Shown here: positions 18,195-26,907 of the stretch, in pieces
Numbering within the stretch: the first letter of the stretch is position 1
Layout: each line of letters begins with the position of its first letter
Assembly (NCBI GenBank): GCA_009885085.1
Contig: VFLK01000025.1
Span: 1-34,733, forward strand
Direction: 5' to 3'
Length of the DNA: 34,733 bases
DNA from: Minisyncoccota bacterium
Lineage (GTDB): Bacteria; Patescibacteriota; Microgenomatia; UBA1400; PJMF01
The notes under the pieces: model-generated
Database searches by the model: none
What the model was told of the DNA's origin: nothing
The model's input: only the letters and a program-made list of their open reading frames with translations
Position numbers and translations under genes: made by a program

Positions 18195-18985
18195 TGACTA
18201 AATATTTAACACTTCTTAAAATTACCTGGCAAAACGGTCTAGTATATAGATTAAGTCTATTCACATGGCGACTTAGATCGTTCTTATCCAGCTTAATGTC
18301 CCTTACGGTGTGGACAGTGATTTTTACTTCAAACAACGGTGCTTTTGGCTACTCTAAAGAGAGCATGATCACTTATATATTTTTAGTTGCATTTTTACAA
18401 AGTTTAATCATTTCGTCATCATTAAATGGATTGGCAGGCAGATTATATTCTGGGGAGATTAGTAACTATTTATTAAAACCAATTAATCTTTTTGGATATT
18501 TTGCTATTCAAGAAGTTGCGGACAAATTTAAAAACATTCTTTTCTTAATCTTGGAATCTTACTTTTTATTTTTAATTTTCAAACCAATTATAATATTTCC
18601 CGATTATAAAATATTGTTATTATTTGTTGTGTGGTCATTTGGAGGGTTAATTTTAAATTTCATTATATCGCTTCTTTTCGGAAGCATGGGATTCTGGAGT
18701 CCACAAGCGTGGGGACCTAAATTTATATTTTTTATGATGATAGAATTTACTGCAGGAAAACTCTTTCCATTGGACATTTTACCCATCTATTTGCAAAAAA
18801 TTATTTACTTTACTCCCTTTCCATATTTATCATTTGTTCAAATTCAGTTATTTTTAGAAAGATTAAATTCCCAAGAAATTATCAAACATTCGATCGTACT
18901 TACTCTGTGGATATTAATATTGGGATTATTAACTCATAAGATATGGACAAAAGGCTTAAAATCATATGAATCAGTTGGCATCTAA
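18194..18985 (+). CDS. ABC-2 family transporter permease
   Basis: 263 aa hydrophobic protein, 'YLLKPINLFGYFAIQEVADKFKN', terminal 'GLKSYESVGI'; overlaps the ATPase stop (TAATG). Confidence 0.85.
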   Translation: MTKYLTLLKITWQNGLVYRLSLFTWRLRSFLSSLMSLTVWTVIFTSNNGAFGYSKESMITYIFLVAFLQSLIISSSLNGLAGRLYSGEISNYLLKPINLFGYFAIQEVADKFKNILFLILESYFLFLIFKPIIIFPDYKILLLFVVWSFGGLILNFIISLLFGSMGFWSPQAWGPKFIFFMMIEFTAGKLFPLDILPIYLQKIIYFTPFPYLSFVQIQLFLERLNSQEIIKHSIVLTLWILILGLLTHKIWTKGLKSYESVGI

Positions 18986-18991
18986 ATATAT

Positions 18992-19783
18992 ATGAGACTA
19001 AAAACTTACTTTAACGTTTGGAAAATATTTGGTTTAAACTCCCTCCAAGAAACTCTTGTAAATAGAGGCTCTAATATTCTATTTATGATAGGAAAAATAC
19101 TACGATTTTCATTCTCATTAATTTTTTTATTTTTAATTAAAAATAATGTTAATAGTTTTGCTGGATATACTTCAGATCAGATGATTGTTTTTTTTCTAAC
19201 ATATCAATTTATAGATTTAATTAGTCAAATTTTTTTCAGGGGTACTTATATATTTAGTAATGAAGTTCGTTCAGGGTCCTTTGATGCATATTTAACTAAA
19301 CCAATAAGTCCATTGTTTAGAGCCTTAACCGGCAAGCCTGACATAAATGATACAATCTTTATGATTCCTTCATTAGCAGTTAGTTTTTACATTTTTAGTA
19401 ATCTTAATATCTCTGTCACTTGGATTTCGCTAGTATGGTATTTAATTCTTGTGGCAAATGGTTTACTAATCATTACTGCCATAAATATCCTAATTTTATC
19501 TATTGGCATTCTTACAACTGAAACTGAAGGAATAATTTGGATTTATCGTGATTTAAGTTCAATGGGAAGATTTCCAATTGGCATGTACATGCAACCACTT
19601 AAATTTATTCTTTTCTTTATTATTCCAATTGGCATGATGATCACAATTCCTACAGAAGTTTTGCTAGGAGTCAAACCTTCATTCAGCATTTTTTTAACTA
19701 TTGTAGTAGGAATAGGCAGTTTTATTGCTAGTTTAAAATTTTGGGACTGGTCTCTTAAAAAATATTCAGGAGTAGGAAGCTAA
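18992..19783 (+). CDS. ABC-2 family transporter permease
   Basis: 263 aa, 'FSNEVRSGSFDAYLTKPISPLFRALTGKPDINDTIF', terminal 'DWSLKKYSGVGS'. Confidence 0.85.
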   Translation: MRLKTYFNVWKIFGLNSLQETLVNRGSNILFMIGKILRFSFSLIFLFLIKNNVNSFAGYTSDQMIVFFLTYQFIDLISQIFFRGTYIFSNEVRSGSFDAYLTKPISPLFRALTGKPDINDTIFMIPSLAVSFYIFSNLNISVTWISLVWYLILVANGLLIITAINILILSIGILTTETEGIIWIYRDLSSMGRFPIGMYMQPLKFILFFIIPIGMMITIPTEVLLGVKPSFSIFLTIVVGIGSFIASLKFWDWSLKKYSGVGS

Positions 19784-20256
19784 ATAAGTTTAAGTACCTT
19801 TTTCAAATCCACGGAACTATAGATTTTGACGTCATTAAATTTATTCAAATCAACCCATTCTGCTTTCCCTACATATTTTTGTTCTTGCTCATCTAAAAAT
19901 TGTGTAGACAATTCTCCACCAATAATTTTACACATGTGAAATATTTGAATTGAATGTACAAAACTGCCATTAAATGGAAGCTTGAAAAAAGAATTATCAC
20001 AATGAAGCAATTTTCCTACTTCCACCTTTAACCCAGTTTCTTCTTTTACTTCTCTAATTAAAGCATCTGCTGTAGACTCTCCTAATTCAATAGCGCCTCC
20101 TGGAAAATCGTACCCTTCCCATTGCTTAGAAAGTAAAATCTTACCATCCTGAATAATCACTCCATAAACAGCTGGTCTAAAACTCAAATCATCGCTAGAT
20201 ACTTGATATTTTTTATCATGAATATCGTCGCATGTTACCATTCTTTTTAGATTCAT
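19780..20256 (-). CDS. NUDIX hydrolase
   Basis: Nudix box 'GGAIELGESTADALIREVKEETGLKVEVG'. Confidence 0.93.
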   Translation of the reverse strand: MNLKRMVTCDDIHDKKYQVSSDDLSFRPAVYGVIIQDGKILLSKQWEGYDFPGGAIELGESTADALIREVKEETGLKVEVGKLLHCDNSFFKLPFNGSFVHSIQIFHMCKIIGGELSTQFLDEQEQKYVGKAEWVDLNKFNDVKIYSSVDLKKVLKLI

Positions 20257-20759
20257 AAAGATTCTTTAACTCCCCTGTATTTTTCTGAATCAAGCAATTT
20301 TTCTATCTCAATTTTTATATCTCGGCAATCATCTTGTGAATAAGGTTGAAAGCTTTCGTAATATTCAGGAAAATCTCCAACAAATGGAAAGACAAGAGCG
20401 TTTGGAAATGCTTGAAATCTTAAATCGCCAGCTGGATGCTTTTCATTTCCAGATCTAACATATAAGTGAACATGCATGTGGGGTTCAGATTTTACACTTG
20501 GAAAATAAGGCCAATTGCCATTGTCCTGATAATTAATTCTAATTACGTCAATTCCTTTGTTTTTCATGACGTTTGTAATTGCTTCACCAGCCACCTTCAC
20601 TAGTTTCATCATGTCAACGTATAAATCTAAAGGCATCTGAGTTCTATCTGTATAAGAAACCTTGGGAAATATCTTTGCATGGCCGCCATTATTTCTATCA
20701 TGATGTGGACTATCATGACCAACAACTAAAAATTTAGATGTTTCAATTATTAATGGCAT
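20253..20759 (-). CDS. HIT-family (histidine triad) protein
   Basis: 'HMHVHLYVR' histidine triad; 'VGHDSPHHDRNNGGHAKIFPKVSY'. Ends with TGA, 4-nt ATGA overlap with the Nudix gene. Confidence 0.82.
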   Translation of the reverse strand: MPLIIETSKFLVVGHDSPHHDRNNGGHAKIFPKVSYTDRTQMPLDLYVDMMKLVKVAGEAITNVMKNKGIDVIRINYQDNGNWPYFPSVKSEPHMHVHLYVRSGNEKHPAGDLRFQAFPNALVFPFVGDFPEYYESFQPYSQDDCRDIKIEIEKLLDSEKYRGVKESL

Positions 20760-20815
20760 AAGTATTTATTAAATATATAGAAAATTATAACAGAGCCTCC
20801 TTATAGTTGATAACT

Positions 20816-20844
20816 AAAAAGCCCCCGATTTCTCGAGGGCTTTT
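20816..20844 (-). terminator. Rho-independent terminator at the end of the ribosomal operon
   Basis: AAAAAGCCCCCGATTTCTCGAGGGCTTTT: GCCC/GGGC stem flanked by A/T tracts, just downstream of rpsI. Confidence 0.8.
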
Positions 20845-20894
20845 CTAATTCTATGTTATTTTGGCCAGAATTTTTCCGACAATAACTGCAAAGT

Positions 20895-21410
20895 TTAACG
20901 CTTTGGAGATTGTCTCTTTCTTCTTGCTTTACCACCCATACCAATTTTTCTAGTTTCTTTCATTCTATCATCTCTAGTAATTAGTCCTGCTGGTTTAAGT
21001 AATAGTCTGAATGATTCATCGTATTTAACTAAAGCTCTAGAAATACCATGAACAACTGCATCTAATTGTGAAGAAGAACCAGATCCTGAAACTCTAGCAA
21101 CAACTGAGAATTTTCCTTTTGTGCCAGTTAATTCAAATGGATTGTTGTATCGTAATACTGCGTCATTGATTGTATCAAAATATTTGCCTATAACCTTGTC
21201 ATTTACTATAAAATCGCCTTCTGACTCATAAAGCCTAACTCTAGCAGTTGCGACTTTTCTTCGACCAACAGCTTCGTAGTACTTTCCAGTTGGAACTGTT
21301 AAGTTGGTAGAAGCATCAGACTCCACTTTTCTCATAAGCTTTTTAATTGGCTGAGTTTTTTTAACAATTTTTTTGATTACTTTTTTCTTTTTATTTAATT
21401 TTAATGCCAT
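20895..21410 (-). CDS. rpsI: 30S ribosomal protein S9 (uS9), Lys-rich N-terminal extension
   Basis: 'YYEAVGRRKVATARVRLYES...', C-term 'DDRMKETRKIGMGGKARRKRQSPKR'. Confidence 0.96.
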   Translation of the reverse strand: MALKLNKKKKVIKKIVKKTQPIKKLMRKVESDASTNLTVPTGKYYEAVGRRKVATARVRLYESEGDFIVNDKVIGKYFDTINDAVLRYNNPFELTGTKGKFSVVARVSGSGSSSQLDAVVHGISRALVKYDESFRLLLKPAGLITRDDRMKETRKIGMGGKARRKRQSPKR

Positions 21411-21416
21411 AGCTGG

Positions 21417-21836
21417 TTATGCTCCTAATTGACTTTCGTGATTATGATCTGGACCTGCGTAAACTTTCAAACGAGCCATTCTTAGACTTTGAAGTTTGTT
21501 TTTTGGTAACATATTTTTAACAGCGTTCTCAATAATTCTTTCAGGAAATTGAGCCCTAACTTTAGCTAAATTTCTTTCCTTAAAACCACCTGGAAAGCCA
21601 GAGTGTCGATAATATTTTTTATCTTCTTCTTTATTTCCAGTTACAGCAACTAGTTCGGCATTTATAACAACAACGTAATCACCTGCATCAATGTGTGGAG
21701 TATATTCTTTTTTGCCTTTTCCAATAAGTTTAGTTGCAATATCAGTACAAATACGACCTAAAACTTTATCCTTAGCATCAACGAGATGCCATTCTCTTTT
21801 AATTTCACTAGATTTTTGTGTGTATGTTTTTTGCAT
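21417..21836 (-). CDS. rplM: 50S ribosomal protein L13 (uL13)
   Basis: '[47 protein letters not shown]', '[10 protein letters not shown]'. Confidence 0.96.
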   Translation of the reverse strand: MQKTYTQKSSEIKREWHLVDAKDKVLGRICTDIATKLIGKGKKEYTPHIDAGDYVVVINAELVAVTGNKEEDKKYYRHSGFPGGFKERNLAKVRAQFPERIIENAVKNMLPKNKLQSLRMARLKVYAGPDHNHESQLGA

Positions 21837-21839
21837 TAT

Positions 21840-22385
21840 CTATTTTGTTTCTTTCTCAGCTTTTTTCTTTGTTGCGGTTGCTTTCTTAGCTGGAGCTTTC
21901 TTTGCTTCTACTTTTTTTTCATCAGCTTTCTTAGCGACAACCTTTTTTGCATCAACTTTTTTAGCAACTGCTTTTTTTGCTACTTTTTCGGCTGATGTTT
22001 TCTCAGCTTTCAAAGTTCCCATTCTTGATGGCATTTTAGTTAAAGAAAGTTTTGATAACTTTGTGTTATCTCCTCTTCTTAAACCAGCATCTTCAATAGT
22101 TGTAAAGCCAGAAGTCTTATCAGAAAACTCAGGAGCAATTCTATCTACTAAAGAATTGACAACATCTCTTCTGCCAAAAAATTTGTGTAAGAGTCTTCTT
22201 GTTGCAATAGTATCAACTTTTGCATTCGAAATGATCTTATCAGCAATTTTCTTAATTTCCTTAGCTTTGCTTTCTGTAGTCACGATGTGACCATGCTCAA
22301 CTAAAGAACGTACTAGACCTTTAAACAATGCTTTTCTAGCTTTGCTATCTCTATTAAAATGCTTAATTTTTACTCTATGTCTCAT
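21840..22385 (-). CDS. rplQ: 50S ribosomal protein L17 (bL17), Lys/Ala-rich C-terminal tail
   Basis: 'MRHRVKIKHFNRDSKARKALFKGLVRSLVEHGHIVTTESKAKEIKKIADKII'; tail 'AEKVAKKAVAKKVDAKKVVAKKADEKKVEAKKAPAKKATATKKK'. Confidence 0.95.
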   Translation of the reverse strand: MRHRVKIKHFNRDSKARKALFKGLVRSLVEHGHIVTTESKAKEIKKIADKIISNAKVDTIATRRLLHKFFGRRDVVNSLVDRIAPEFSDKTSGFTTIEDAGLRRGDNTKLSKLSLTKMPSRMGTLKAEKTSAEKVAKKAVAKKVDAKKVVAKKADEKKVEAKKAPAKKATATKKKAEKETK

Positions 22386-22389
22386 TGTA

Positions 22390-23325
22390 TTACTCTCCCA
22401 AGTTTACGCCTTTTTTTTGTAATGCTGCATCGATCAGTACGACACTTTTTCCACCTAAATTCTTAACTTTAGAAACTACTTCTTTTGGTGCACCAGTTAG
22501 ATCTCCGACTGTTTTAAAACCACCTTTTCTAAGAGCATTTGCGATTCTTGTTGGCAAATCTAATTCTTCGACTGTTAATCTTAATGTTTCTGCTTCTTCT
22601 GGTGATAATGAAATTTCTGGTTCGACTACTTCTGGTACAACTGGGTTAAATACTTGACCAAATTGTTTTGTTAAAATTTCTGCTGCTAATTTAACTGCAT
22701 CAATTGGTGAAATTGAACCATCAGTTTGGACACTCATTATTAATTTATCAAAATCAGTAATTCTTCCAACACGTGTTTGTTCAACTTTGTATGAAACTTT
22801 AACAACTGGTGAAAATAAAGCATCTAGAACTATATCGCCTATGGAATCTGCTGATTTTTCGTCTGCAACTACATAGCCAATTCCTGACTCAACTCTCATT
22901 TCCATCTGAATACTCTTGCCTTTTGCGATAGTACAGATTGGTAAGTCTTTATTTATGATTTCAAATCCCGCTTCACACTCAATATCCCCTGCAGTTACTT
23001 CTTTTGGACCTTTTGCTGAAAGCTTTAGTAATCCAGTTTCATGTGTAGATGCAAAGACTTTGATTTGTTTGATATTTAAAGCCATTTCCAATACATCTTC
23101 TTTTAATCCATCGATTGTTGAAAATTGATGATCTGCACCCTCAACTCTAAATTGAGTAATAGCTGTACCTGGCAAAGATGACAAAAGCACTCTTCTTAAA
23201 GCGTTTCCAATTGTATGACCATAGCCATTCTCTAATGGTTCGATAACAATCGTAGCTGATGTAGCACTAGAATCTTTCTCTTCTACTTGAAAAGTTGGAT
23301 TCATTCCTGTGATTAAGTTGTTCAT
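22390..23325 (-). CDS. rpoA: DNA-directed RNA polymerase subunit alpha
   Basis: 'EPLENGYGHTIGNALRRVLLSSLPGTAITQFRVEG', alpha-CTD 'LDLPTRIANALRKGGFKTVGDL'. ATG at 23325 with SD AAAGGAG is preferred over the track start at 23352. Confidence 0.96.
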   Translation of the reverse strand: MNNLITGMNPTFQVEEKDSSATSATIVIEPLENGYGHTIGNALRRVLLSSLPGTAITQFRVEGADHQFSTIDGLKEDVLEMALNIKQIKVFASTHETGLLKLSAKGPKEVTAGDIECEAGFEIINKDLPICTIAKGKSIQMEMRVESGIGYVVADEKSADSIGDIVLDALFSPVVKVSYKVEQTRVGRITDFDKLIMSVQTDGSISPIDAVKLAAEILTKQFGQVFNPVVPEVVEPEISLSPEEAETLRLTVEELDLPTRIANALRKGGFKTVGDLTGAPKEVVSKVKNLGGKSVVLIDAALQKKGVNLGE

Positions 23326-23404
23326 ATTTTTCTCCTTTGTTTCTTCTCCCATTTGAACTTTAGTTCATTTGGAATCTGTTTCTAGATTTTAATTAATAAT
23401 ATTT

Positions 23405-24010
23405 TTATCTACTGTAGTACTCAACAATTAATTGTTCTTCAATTGATTCTGTTACGTCTGTTCTCTCAGGCAATCTTGATACCTTAGCGACAGCACCTTT
23501 TTGTTCTAGCCAAGTAACTTTGCTCGAATTTTCTTTTATAGCTTCTGAAACCAAAGGTATTTTCATTCCTTTTGAGGTCAAGGAAATAATGTCATTTACT
23601 TTAACCTTGTAAGAAGGAACATCCATTTTTCTGCCATTTATTCTTACATGTGCATGAGAAGCTAACTGTCTTGCAGCTGCTCTTGTGCCAGTCCAACCTA
23701 ATCTATAAATGGTATTGTCTAATCTTCTTTCAAGCAAACTCAAAAGAGCGGCACCAGTTGCTGTTGGATTCTTACTAGCTTCGGTATAAAGCTTTCTAAG
23801 TTGCTTTTCCAAAATACCATAAATATACTTAACTTTTTGTTTCTCATTAAGTTGAGCTCCAAAATCAGAAGTTTTTCTTCTTGATTTAGCACCATGTTGA
23901 CCTGGCTTAGAAGTCAAACGTTTTGCAACTTTAAGAGCATTGGTCTTAAGACCTAAGTCTTCACCAATCTTTCTTGCTAATTTATTTTTTGGTCCAATGT
24001 ATCGTGCCAT
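23405..24010 (-). CDS. rpsD: 30S ribosomal protein S4 (uS4)
   Basis: 'MARYIGPKNKLARKIGEDLGL', 'LERRLDNTIYRLGWTGTRAAARQLASHAHVRINGRKMDVPSYKVK'. Confidence 0.97.
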   Translation of the reverse strand: MARYIGPKNKLARKIGEDLGLKTNALKVAKRLTSKPGQHGAKSRRKTSDFGAQLNEKQKVKYIYGILEKQLRKLYTEASKNPTATGAALLSLLERRLDNTIYRLGWTGTRAAARQLASHAHVRINGRKMDVPSYKVKVNDIISLTSKGMKIPLVSEAIKENSSKVTWLEQKGAVAKVSRLPERTDVTESIEEQLIVEYYSR

Positions 24011-24037
24011 ATTACTTGTGCCCCTTAGGGTATGTTC

Positions 24038-24445
24038 TTACTTGTTATGTTTTTGTTTTCTTGGTCTAGTTCCGTTATGAGGATCTGGTGTCATATCAGC
24101 AATCATGTTGACTCTAATACCTTGAGCTCTCAAAACTCTTAATGTGACGTCTCTTCCTGGACCTGGTCCTTTAATAAACACATCTACTGTATTCATTCCA
24201 AATGCCCTTGCCTTATTTACAGCATTTTCAACTGTAATGGTGGCAGCATATGGTGTTGATTTTCTTGATCCTGAAAAACCTGCTTCACCTGCTGTTGACC
24301 AGCAGATAACGTTTCCTACATCATCTGTAACACTCACCATTGTAGTGTTAAATGTAGCGGTAACATATATTCTGCCTTTTGGAACAGCTTTGGTTACCTT
24401 TTTTGTTTGTTTAGTTGTAGTTGTGTTCTTTCTTGCTTGAGCCAT
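24038..24445 (-). CDS. rpsK: 30S ribosomal protein S11 (uS11)
   Basis: 'GRIYVTATFNTTMVSVTDDVGNVICWSTAGEAGFSGSRKSTPYAA', 'MTPDPHNGTRPRKQKHNK'. Confidence 0.97.
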   Translation of the reverse strand: MAQARKNTTTTKQTKKVTKAVPKGRIYVTATFNTTMVSVTDDVGNVICWSTAGEAGFSGSRKSTPYAATITVENAVNKARAFGMNTVDVFIKGPGPGRDVTLRVLRAQGIRVNMIADMTPDPHNGTRPRKQKHNK

Positions 24446-24450
24446 GATAA

Positions 24451-24861
24451 TTATTTACCTTTTTTCGCTGTTTCTAATTTTGTTGCCATTTCTTTGGACA
24501 TAGCACCAACTGTTTTTCTCTTTGAGCCACCTCTAGCATTTCTAGAGTTAGTTTTTGTTCTTTGACCTCTAGCAGGAAGTTTCATTATATGGCGCATGCC
24601 TCTATAACTTCTGATACGCTTCAAACGGTCAATGTTGTCACTTACATGTCTTCTAAGGTCACCTTCTAGTTCGTATCTGTCAAATATTCTTTGAATTCTA
24701 TTTACTTCTTCATTATTTAAATCTTTAGCTCTTTTATCTGGATCAACTTGAGCTTCTCTTAATACTGTTTCAGCTACTGTTGCTCCAACTCCATAAATGA
24801 ATTGAAGTGAGAAAAGTATTTTTTTGTTTTCTGGTATATCAACACCAATAATACGAGGCAT
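24451..24861 (-). CDS. rpsM: 30S ribosomal protein S13 (uS13)
   Basis: 'MPRIIGVDIPENKKILFSLQFIYGVG', 'RSYRGMRHIMKLPARGQRTKTNSRNARG'. Confidence 0.97.
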   Translation of the reverse strand: MPRIIGVDIPENKKILFSLQFIYGVGATVAETVLREAQVDPDKRAKDLNNEEVNRIQRIFDRYELEGDLRRHVSDNIDRLKRIRSYRGMRHIMKLPARGQRTKTNSRNARGGSKRKTVGAMSKEMATKLETAKKGK

Positions 24862-24867
24862 ATGTTC

Positions 24868-24981
24868 TTATCCTTGTCTTCCTTTATGTTTTGGTTCTGT
24901 ACAAATACGTCTCAGAACTCCTTTACGTTTAACAAGCTTGCAATGAATGCAGATTGTTTTTAAAGATACTTTTACTTTCAC
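24868..24981 (-). CDS. rpmJ: 50S ribosomal protein L36 (bL36), GTG start; absent from the supplied ORF track
   Basis: Manual translation of the minus strand: (M)[36 protein letters not shown], 37 aa, Zn ligands C-x2-C...C...H present. Confidence 0.93.
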   Translation of the reverse strand: MKVKVSLKTICIHCKLVKRKGVLRRICTEPKHKGRQG

Positions 24982-25071
24982 TTTCGGCCCTTTCAGGGTT
25001 TATTTATGTCTTCTAATTTTTCAACAGGCTTGAACTATACATCAATTTGTTAAATTTGAAAAGAATTAGTT

Positions 25072-25395
25072 TTACTGCGTAGCTTGTTTGGTTGATCTAT
25101 AGGTGATTTTACACTTATTGAGGTCATATTTAGACACATATCCTCTAACCAAATCTCCTGGCATAACTCTAATTCTGAACAATCTCATCTTTCCTACTAA
25201 CGTTCCCAAGAGAACTTTGTTTATCATAGGTTTAACTTCTGAGTCAGTTACCAACACTCTAAACATAGTATTTGGCAAACAGTTCTCTACCACACCTTCG
25301 ACTTCGAAACGATCATTGCGATCAGATTTCTTGGCAGTGGTGTCTACTTGCTTTTTTGACTTAGCAGATCTTTTATGATCTTGAACTTTACCCAT
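25072..25395 (-). CDS. infA: Translation initiation factor IF-1, extended
   Basis: 'FEVEGVVENCLPNTMFRVLV', 'VGKMRLFRIRVMPGDLVRGYVSKYDLNKCKITYRS'; about 25-aa N-terminal Lys-rich extension. Confidence 0.9.
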   Translation of the reverse strand: MGKVQDHKRSAKSKKQVDTTAKKSDRNDRFEVEGVVENCLPNTMFRVLVTDSEVKPMINKVLLGTLVGKMRLFRIRVMPGDLVRGYVSKYDLNKCKITYRSTKQATQ

Positions 25396-25474
25396 ATAAA
25401 CCTATCTGACAACAATTAATTAAAAAGTAACTCAATGTGAAAATCTCACTATAAAATGGAGTCAGAACTTAGTA

Positions 25475-25480
25475 TTATAC
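25475..25480 (-). promoter_or_regulatory. Candidate -10 box (TATAAT) of an internal promoter before infA
   Basis: Minus strand ...CTGGGGTATAATACTAAG... within a 198-nt gap between map and infA; no convincing -35. Confidence 0.4.
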
Positions 25481-25593
25481 CCCAGATTACCCTCTCTGGC
25501 TACCTCCACAACTAAAATTGACCTCTTTTGTTGCACAATTTCTTATGCAAACCCTTGCGGTGCACTTTCTTCGCGCCCCACACCAGATAGAAA

Positions 25594-26337
25594 CTAATTT
25601 GTCAGTATTTCAGGACCTTTTTCAGTAATTAGAACAGTTTCTTCAAACATTCCTGAAATTGATCCATCGATAGTTTTATAAGTCCAACCGTCTGAAGCTT
25701 CTTTCAAAGTTGCATTTCCCATAGCATACATGTTCTCGATAGCTATAGTTTGTCCTAAGTAAAGCTTGATGTTCCTGTCGGTTTTATCTGGCACACAAGG
25801 TATTGAAGGCTCCATATGAAGCTCTTCTCCAACTCCATGGCCAGTTAGCTGATAAACTACTCCATACCCTTTTCTCTTAAGTGGTTTTTCCATAGCTCTG
25901 CTAATGTCATACACCGAATTACCGACTCTTGCACTTTGAATAGCTTTCTCTAATGACTTCTTGCCTGCGTTAAGAAATTCTATAATTTCTGAACTTACTT
26001 CTCCAACTGGAAATGTAATTGTTGTATCAAGGTGAAATTTGTTATTGATTAAACCAATATCTATTGTAATGACATCGCCATTCTCAACTACTTGATGTTG
26101 AGGAATACCGTGACAAACACTATCATTTTTCATAATACATGTTGCCCAATGATAACCTGGTACAGTAGAAAAACTTGGCACCATACCAGCTTCTTTGATC
26201 AATCTTTGTGCTTCAGCTTCAATTGCTTCAAATGAAACACCGGGTTTGGAGAATACAGCTAATTGCTTTTTAATGCGTCCAAGGATTTTGCCTCCTTCTC
26301 GCATCGATTTGATTTTATATTCTAGAGTTTTACTCAT
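25594..26337 (-). CDS. map: Type I methionyl aminopeptidase
   Basis: 'KSMREGGKILGRIKKQL', 'SVCHGIPQHQVVENGDVITIDIGL', 'TGHGVGEELHMEPSIP', 'TEKGPEILTN'. Confidence 0.96.
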   Translation of the reverse strand: MSKTLEYKIKSMREGGKILGRIKKQLAVFSKPGVSFEAIEAEAQRLIKEAGMVPSFSTVPGYHWATCIMKNDSVCHGIPQHQVVENGDVITIDIGLINNKFHLDTTITFPVGEVSSEIIEFLNAGKKSLEKAIQSARVGNSVYDISRAMEKPLKRKGYGVVYQLTGHGVGEELHMEPSIPCVPDKTDRNIKLYLGQTIAIENMYAMGNATLKEASDGWTYKTIDGSISGMFEETVLITEKGPEILTN

Positions 26338-26874
26338 CTATTTATCTAGTTCTTTGCAGATGTCTTTAAAAACGTCATTGATATTTTTTTCACCATCTAC
26401 AACTATTAATTTATCTTCTTTTTTATAAAACTGAATAACTGGCTCTGTAAAATTATGAAACAAATCAATTCTTTTTTTAATTGCATGAATTGTTTCGTCA
26501 CCACGATCACTTGGTCTTCCAGCAAGTCTCCAAAGAGCTTCTTTATCGGAAACTTCTAGAAAAATGACTTTATCGACACCTCCATTGAATGCATCGGCTT
26601 GAACCACGGTTCTTGGAAAACCATCTAAAATATAGCCATTTGAATATTCCGGTTTTTCCAAGTATGTCAAAATAATTTCCAAAGTCTTATCATCTGGAAC
26701 TAGTGCCCCTGAATTAATAGTTTCTTTGAGCCATCTACCAATCTGAGTTTTTTCTCTGGCCATATCTCGAAAAATATGTCCAGAAGATAAATAAGGAATT
26801 TTATATTTTTCAGATAAGAAGTTTCCTTGGGTGGATTTACCTGCACCTTGGATTCCTATTAATACTAATTTCAT
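26338..26874 (-). CDS. adk: Adenylate kinase
   Basis: 'LVLIGIQGAGKSTQGNFLSEKYKIPYLSSGHIFRDMA', 'GYILDGFPRTVVQADAF'. Confidence 0.94.
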   Translation of the reverse strand: MKLVLIGIQGAGKSTQGNFLSEKYKIPYLSSGHIFRDMAREKTQIGRWLKETINSGALVPDDKTLEIILTYLEKPEYSNGYILDGFPRTVVQADAFNGGVDKVIFLEVSDKEALWRLAGRPSDRGDETIHAIKKRIDLFHNFTEPVIQFYKKEDKLIVVDGEKNINDVFKDICKELDK

Positions 26875-26907
26875 TTTATCCCCTTCCGGGTTTTATTTAA
26901 TTTACTA

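Noticed and set aside
20253-20256. UGA recoding (Gly) as in SR1/Gracilibacteria
   Set aside because: RF2 is encoded here and the HIT gene ends with TGA at the expected place; the standard bacterial code explains the ORFs.
21691-22290. Plus-strand ORFs 21691-22290 and 21786-21995 opposite rplM/rplQ
   Set aside because: Shadow ORFs antisense to the Lys/Ala-rich L17 tail and L13; low-complexity Phe/Ser/Ala content.
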